Part shown: positions 7,075 through 8,837 of the stretch, piece by piece
How positions within the stretch are numbered: the first letter of the stretch is position 1
Layout of the letters: each line of letters opens with the position of its first letter
Assembly: GCA_003484235.1 (NCBI GenBank)
Contig: DNDP01000103.1
Coordinates: forward strand, 6,562 to 15,398
Length of the DNA: 8,837 nucleotides
DNA from: Verrucomicrobiales bacterium
Lineage (GTDB): Bacteria; Verrucomicrobiota; Verrucomicrobiia; Limisphaerales; RI-55
Direction of reading: 5' to 3'
Program-made: the position numbers and the translations under genes
Notes under the pieces: generated by a model
What the model was told of the DNA's origin: nothing
Databases searched by the model: none
The model's input: only the letters and a program-made list of their open reading frames with translations

Positions 7075-7374
7075 TCAGCCGATGAAGCTGTAGGCCTCGG
7101 CGTCGAGCTTGTCGATCGTGCCGCTGCGCGCGGCGCGCTGCGTCTCGGCGCGGACCGCCTGGCGCGTCAGTTCGGTGGCAGGCACGAACGGCGCGGTCAG
7201 GATCGCGACTTCGGTCAGTTCACCGTTGTGCAGCGCACGGACCGCTTCGGCGCGGACTTCGGCGCGGCTGACGCCGGCATTCGTGTCGATGGCCGGGAAG
7301 ACCGTGGCTTCCTGGGCGAAGGCGCTGCCGGCAAAGGCGAAGGCGGCGGCGGCGATGAGGGTGCGGGTGTTCAT
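7075..7374 (-). CDS. DUF4148 small secreted protein, copy 1
   Basis: The 99-residue protein begins MNTRTLIAAAAFAFAGSAFA, a textbook signal peptide cut after AFA, so the mature form of about 79 residues is periplasmic or exported. The remainder is typical of DUF4148, a family of unknown function abundant in Burkholderiales and often present in several copies per genome. It has an internal repeat: SRAEVRAEAVRALHNGELTE (36-55) matches TRQAVRAETQRAARSGTIDK (70-89), with VRAE, the RA pair and a following Gly in register. It ends with the family-like AEAYSF. The start is ATG 7374, supported by AAAGGAA at 7380-7386 (5 nt away); the frame runs further up to 7440, but those residues are leader, not protein. 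It is about 74% identical to the copy at 8474-8773, has its own terminator, and is divergent from the GST-like gene. Confidence 0.88.
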   Translation of the reverse strand: MNTRTLIAAAAFAFAGSAFAQEATVFPAIDTNAGVSRAEVRAEAVRALHNGELTEVAILTAPFVPATELTRQAVRAETQRAARSGTIDKLDAEAYSFIG

Positions 7375-7449
7375 GGTGGTTCCTTTCAGCGGGGGTTGAG
7401 TCAGGTTTGTGGTGACAAGGTCAGTCTTCGTGCTGACCATGGACTCAAC
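7375..7449 (-). promoter_or_regulatory. Conserved leader of DUF4148 copy 1 with nested inverted repeats
   Basis: Immediately upstream of the start codon lie AAAGGAA and the block CCCCGCTGAAAGGA (7381-7394), then an inverted repeat GGTCAG-tcttcgtg-CTGACC at 7419-7438. The same 20 bases occur upstream of copy 2 at the same 44-nt distance from the start codon. An outer pair, GTTGAGTC (7395-7402) and GACTCAAC (7442-7449), encloses the inner repeat, so the leader could fold into a long interrupted hairpin. It may be a regulator-binding site, a 5' UTR stability element or part of the promoter; I could not place -35 and -10 boxes with confidence. Confidence 0.5.
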
Positions 7450-7482
7450 TTTGGACGACCCGACCGACGCCAGCCGAACAGG

Positions 7483-7504
7483 CAGATGACATCTTTGTCA
7501 TCTG
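7483..7504. promoter_or_regulatory. Perfect 9-bp palindrome between divergent genes (candidate operator)
   Basis: CAGATGACA (7483-7491), spacer TCTT, TGTCATCTG (7496-7504). It lies 63 nt before the GST-like start and 108 nt before the DUF4148 start, in the region where promoters of both should sit. The core TGACA-N4-TGTCA suits a dimeric regulator. There is no T run on either strand, so it is not an intrinsic terminator. The regulator is unknown and is not in the window. Confidence 0.5.
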
Positions 7505-7567
7505 GCCCCGGGCGCCGCACCGCGGGTACGCTCGACGACCTGTCCGACCGCCTCGAGGTGCCCGCCC

Positions 7568-8368
7568 GTGACCGACACGCCCCGCCCGATCGTCCATCAC
7601 ATCCCGGTCTGCCCCTTCAGCCAGCGCCTGGAGATCTTGCTCGCGCTCAAGGGCCGACGCGACGCCGTCGAGTTCCGGGTTGTCGACATCACGCGGCCGC
7701 GCGACGAGTCGCTGCTGCGCAAGACGGGCGGCACGACCGCGCTGCCGGTCATGGAGCTCGACGGGCAGCCGGTGCTCAAGGAAAGCCTGGTCCTGCTGCA
7801 GTATCTGGAGGACGTTCACGCCGACCGCCCGGTGGCCCAGCGCGACCCGTACCGCCGTGCCGTCGAGGGCATGCTGACGCGCATGGAGGCCGACTTCTGC
7901 ACCCAGGGCTACGTCTGGGTCATGAACCAGGACCCGGCGCGCCGCGATGCGCACCGCGAGGCCATGCTCGGGCACTACGAGCGGCTCAACCGGTTCCTGC
8001 TCGAGCATTCGCCGCGCGGGCCGTTCCTGTTCGATGAGTTCGGCTGGGCCGAGGCGGTGTTCACGCCGCTGTTCATGCGTTTCTGGTTCCTCGAGTATTA
8101 CGAGGACTTCGAGCTGCCGGACGACAGCCGCTACGCACGGGTCGCGCAGTGGGTCGACGCCTGCCGCGCGCACCCGGCGGCGCAGCAGGTCACGCGCGAG
8201 CAGATCGTCAAGCTCTACTACGACTACGCCAGGGGCGCGGGAAACGGCGCGCTGCTGCCGGGGCGGCGCCGCTCGTCGTTCAGCTTCGAGCCGCACTGGC
8301 GCGATCGGCCGTGGCCGCCAGCCGACAAGTACCGGCCCGCGGCGGGCGACGACGAACTCGGTCTATGA
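7568..8368 (+). CDS. Glutathione S-transferase-like protein with CPFSQR motif
   Basis: The 266-residue protein has the two GST domains. The N-terminal thioredoxin-like domain (1 to about 85) contains IVHHIPVCPFSQRLEILLAL, with Cys15 at the usual catalytic place, TALPVMELDG with the cis-proline Pro60, and KESLVLLQYLED, where Glu72-Ser73 match the glutathione-binding pair. The helical domain runs about 95-215. The CPFSQR motif is shared with plant dehydroascorbate reductases and animal CLIC proteins, so a cysteine-type thiol-transferase or reductase role is likelier than classical conjugation; the substrate is unknown. Residues about 220-266 form a basic and Pro/Trp-rich tail beyond the usual GST end. 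No signal peptide, so cytoplasmic. The start is GTG 7568, supported by GAGG at 7555-7558. It lies between two DUF4148 genes on the opposite strand, which may be coincidence. No T-run terminator follows. Confidence 0.85.
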   Translation: MTDTPRPIVHHIPVCPFSQRLEILLALKGRRDAVEFRVVDITRPRDESLLRKTGGTTALPVMELDGQPVLKESLVLLQYLEDVHADRPVAQRDPYRRAVEGMLTRMEADFCTQGYVWVMNQDPARRDAHREAMLGHYERLNRFLLEHSPRGPFLFDEFGWAEAVFTPLFMRFWFLEYYEDFELPDDSRYARVAQWVDACRAHPAAQQVTREQIVKLYYDYARGAGNGALLPGRRRSSFSFEPHWRDRPWPPADKYRPAAGDDELGL

Positions 8369-8369
8369 C

Positions 8370-8394
8370 GCCGGCGTCGTGGCCGCGCGCCGGC
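8370..8394. other. GC-rich hairpin after the GST-like gene
   Basis: GCCGGCG (8370-8376) and CGCCGGC (8388-8394) form a 7-bp stem with an 11-nt loop, just after the stop codon. There is no T run, so it could at most slow transcription or protect the mRNA end. The 12-bp palindrome GACGCCGGCGTC (8367-8378) overlaps the stop and competes with this fold. Such hairpins are common by chance at this GC content. Confidence 0.25.
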
Positions 8395-8404
8395 ACGGGT
8401 CGCC

Positions 8405-8433
8405 AAGAAAAAAGGCACGTCCGAAGACGTGCC
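8405..8433 (-). terminator. Rho-independent terminator of the second DUF4148 gene
   Basis: Read on the minus strand: 8-bp stem GGCACGTC / GACGTGCC (8414-8433) with a C(UUCG)G loop, followed by six T (8408-8413). It starts 40 nt after the stop codon of copy 2. Compared with the copy 1 terminator, one base pair differs with compensation (C-G to T-A), so the fold is kept while the sequence drifts, which supports a functional hairpin. Confidence 0.87.
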
Positions 8434-8473
8434 CGAAGGAGGAGACAGGGAGAGAAGCGCGATGCGAGGTCGA

Positions 8474-8773
8474 TCAGCCGCGGAAGCTGTAGGCCTCGGC
8501 GTCGAGCCGGTCGGTCATGCCGCTGCGCTGGGCGCGCTGCGTCTCGGTGCGCACCGCCTGGCGGCTCAGTCCGTTGGTCGGCTCGAACTGGGAGGTCAGG
8601 ATCGAGGCCTCGGTCAGCTTGCCCTGTTCGAGGGCGCGGATCGCTTCCGCGCGCACTTCGGCGCGGCTGACGCTGGAGCTCGCATCGACGGCCGGGAAGA
8701 CGGTGGCTTCCTGAGCGAAGGCGCTGCCGGCAAAGGCGAGGGCGGCGGTGGCGATGAGGGTGCGGGTGTTCAT
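8474..8773 (-). CDS. DUF4148 small secreted protein, copy 2
   Basis: A 99-residue paralogue of the protein at 7075-7374: by eye 73 of 99 residues are identical with no gaps. The signal peptide MNTRTLIATAALAFAGSAFA is nearly unchanged; most differences fall in the linker at 61-70 and at 31-34 just after the first mature residues. The internal repeat is kept (SRAEVRAEAIRALEQGKLTE at 36-55 against SRQAVRTETQRAQRSGMTDR at 70-89), as is the end AEAYSF. The start is ATG 8773, with AAAGGAA 5 nt upstream. It has its own UUCG terminator and a leader like copy 1, so the two are separate transcription units from one duplicated cassette. Periplasmic or exported location is expected from the signal peptide; the function of the family is unknown to me. 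Confidence 0.88.
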   Translation of the reverse strand: MNTRTLIATAALAFAGSAFAQEATVFPAVDASSSVSRAEVRAEAIRALEQGKLTEASILTSQFEPTNGLSRQAVRTETQRAQRSGMTDRLDAEAYSFRG

Positions 8774-8837
8774 GACGGTTTCCTTTCAGCGGGGTTGAGC
8801 TTGGTTGGTGTCGAGAAGGTCAGTCTTCGTGCTGACC
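8774..8837 (-). promoter_or_regulatory. Conserved leader of DUF4148 copy 2 (cut by window end)
   Basis: This 64-nt leader matches that of copy 1 at both ends: the block around AAAGGA (8781-8794) and the inverted repeat GGTCAG-tcttcgtg-CTGACC at 8818-8837, while the middle differs. Spacing to the start codon is 44 nt in both. GTTGAGC at 8794-8800 corresponds to the outer arm of copy 1; its partner would lie just past the window end. Confidence 0.5.

Larger units (their letters stand above)
7011..8837 (-). repeat. Duplicated DUF4148 cassette (leader, gene, terminator), period about 1.4 kb
   Basis: Two same-strand units, 7011-7438 and 8405-8837, each hold leader, 99-codon gene and UUCG terminator in the same order and nearly the same spacing; the start codons are 1,399 nt apart. 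The GST-like gene lies between them on the other strand. Protein identity of about 74% implies an old duplication, not a recent tandem copy. More units may lie beyond the right end. Confidence 0.75.

Noticed and set aside
7375..7440. Extension of DUF4148 copy 1 by 22 N-terminal residues
   Set aside because: The ribosome-binding site and signal peptide both point to ATG 7374, and the matching leader of copy 2 is not an equivalent coding extension.
6595..8037. A 480-codon plus-strand open frame after dnaE2
   Set aside because: It runs through the helical-protein gene, two terminators, the DUF4148 gene and the GST-like gene in the wrong frame, and its product is low-complexity Arg/Ala/Gly.
7445..8296. 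A 283-codon frame antisense to the GST-like gene
   Set aside because: Arg/Ala/Val-rich shadow of a well-supported GST coding frame.

Overview
This 8.8 kb window is GC-rich bacterial DNA that appears to consist of two parts of different origin, joined inside one gene, dnaE2. The left part (1 to about 5,180) looks like Opitutaceae/Verrucomicrobia. It has a LuxR-type output domain with the VETRTAA ending I associate with that group, a secreted protein of unknown function, a hotdog thioesterase, a family-4-type glycosyltransferase, and the front half of the error-prone polymerase DnaE2. The right part (about 5,340 to the end) looks like a betaproteobacterium of the order Burkholderiales. It has the back half of DnaE2 in a Burkholderiales-like version, two DUF4148 small secreted proteins (a family concentrated in that order), a glutathione-transferase-like protein and very strongly GC-biased codons. 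These lineage assignments are from memory and by eye; no search was run.

Layout. 1-261: 3' end of a LuxR/NarL-type regulator. 400-1407 (+): secreted protein. 1412-1858 and 1864-3240 (-): thioesterase and glycosyltransferase, a probable two-gene operon that ends 4 nt from the convergent secreted-protein gene. 3241-3457: divergent intergenic region with repeated TGTCCA motifs. 3458-6595 (+): dnaE2, full length with all three polymerase aspartates; its codon use and protein style change near 5,177-5,336. 6686-6961 (+): small helical protein of unknown function. 7075-7374 and 8474-8773 (-): two DUF4148 paralogues, about 74% identical, each with its own leader and UUCG-loop terminator. 7568-8368 (+): GST-like protein with a CPFSQR motif, lying between the paralogues.

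How the genes may work together. The thioesterase and glycosyltransferase are probably co-transcribed, but their substrates are unknown. dnaE2 would act in SOS-induced, lesion-bypass mutagenesis; its usual partners imuA and imuB are not in the window. The DUF4148 genes form a repeated module: 64-nt leaders with an identical 20-nt inverted repeat at the same distance from the start codon, the gene, then a C(UUCG)G terminator. A perfect 9-bp palindrome sits between the first DUF4148 gene and the divergent GST gene and is a candidate shared operator.

The main open question is whether the hybrid dnaE2 is a metagenome-assembly chimera, which I think more likely, or a real recombinant polymerase. 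I found no rRNA, tRNA, CRISPR array, insertion sequence or phage gene.
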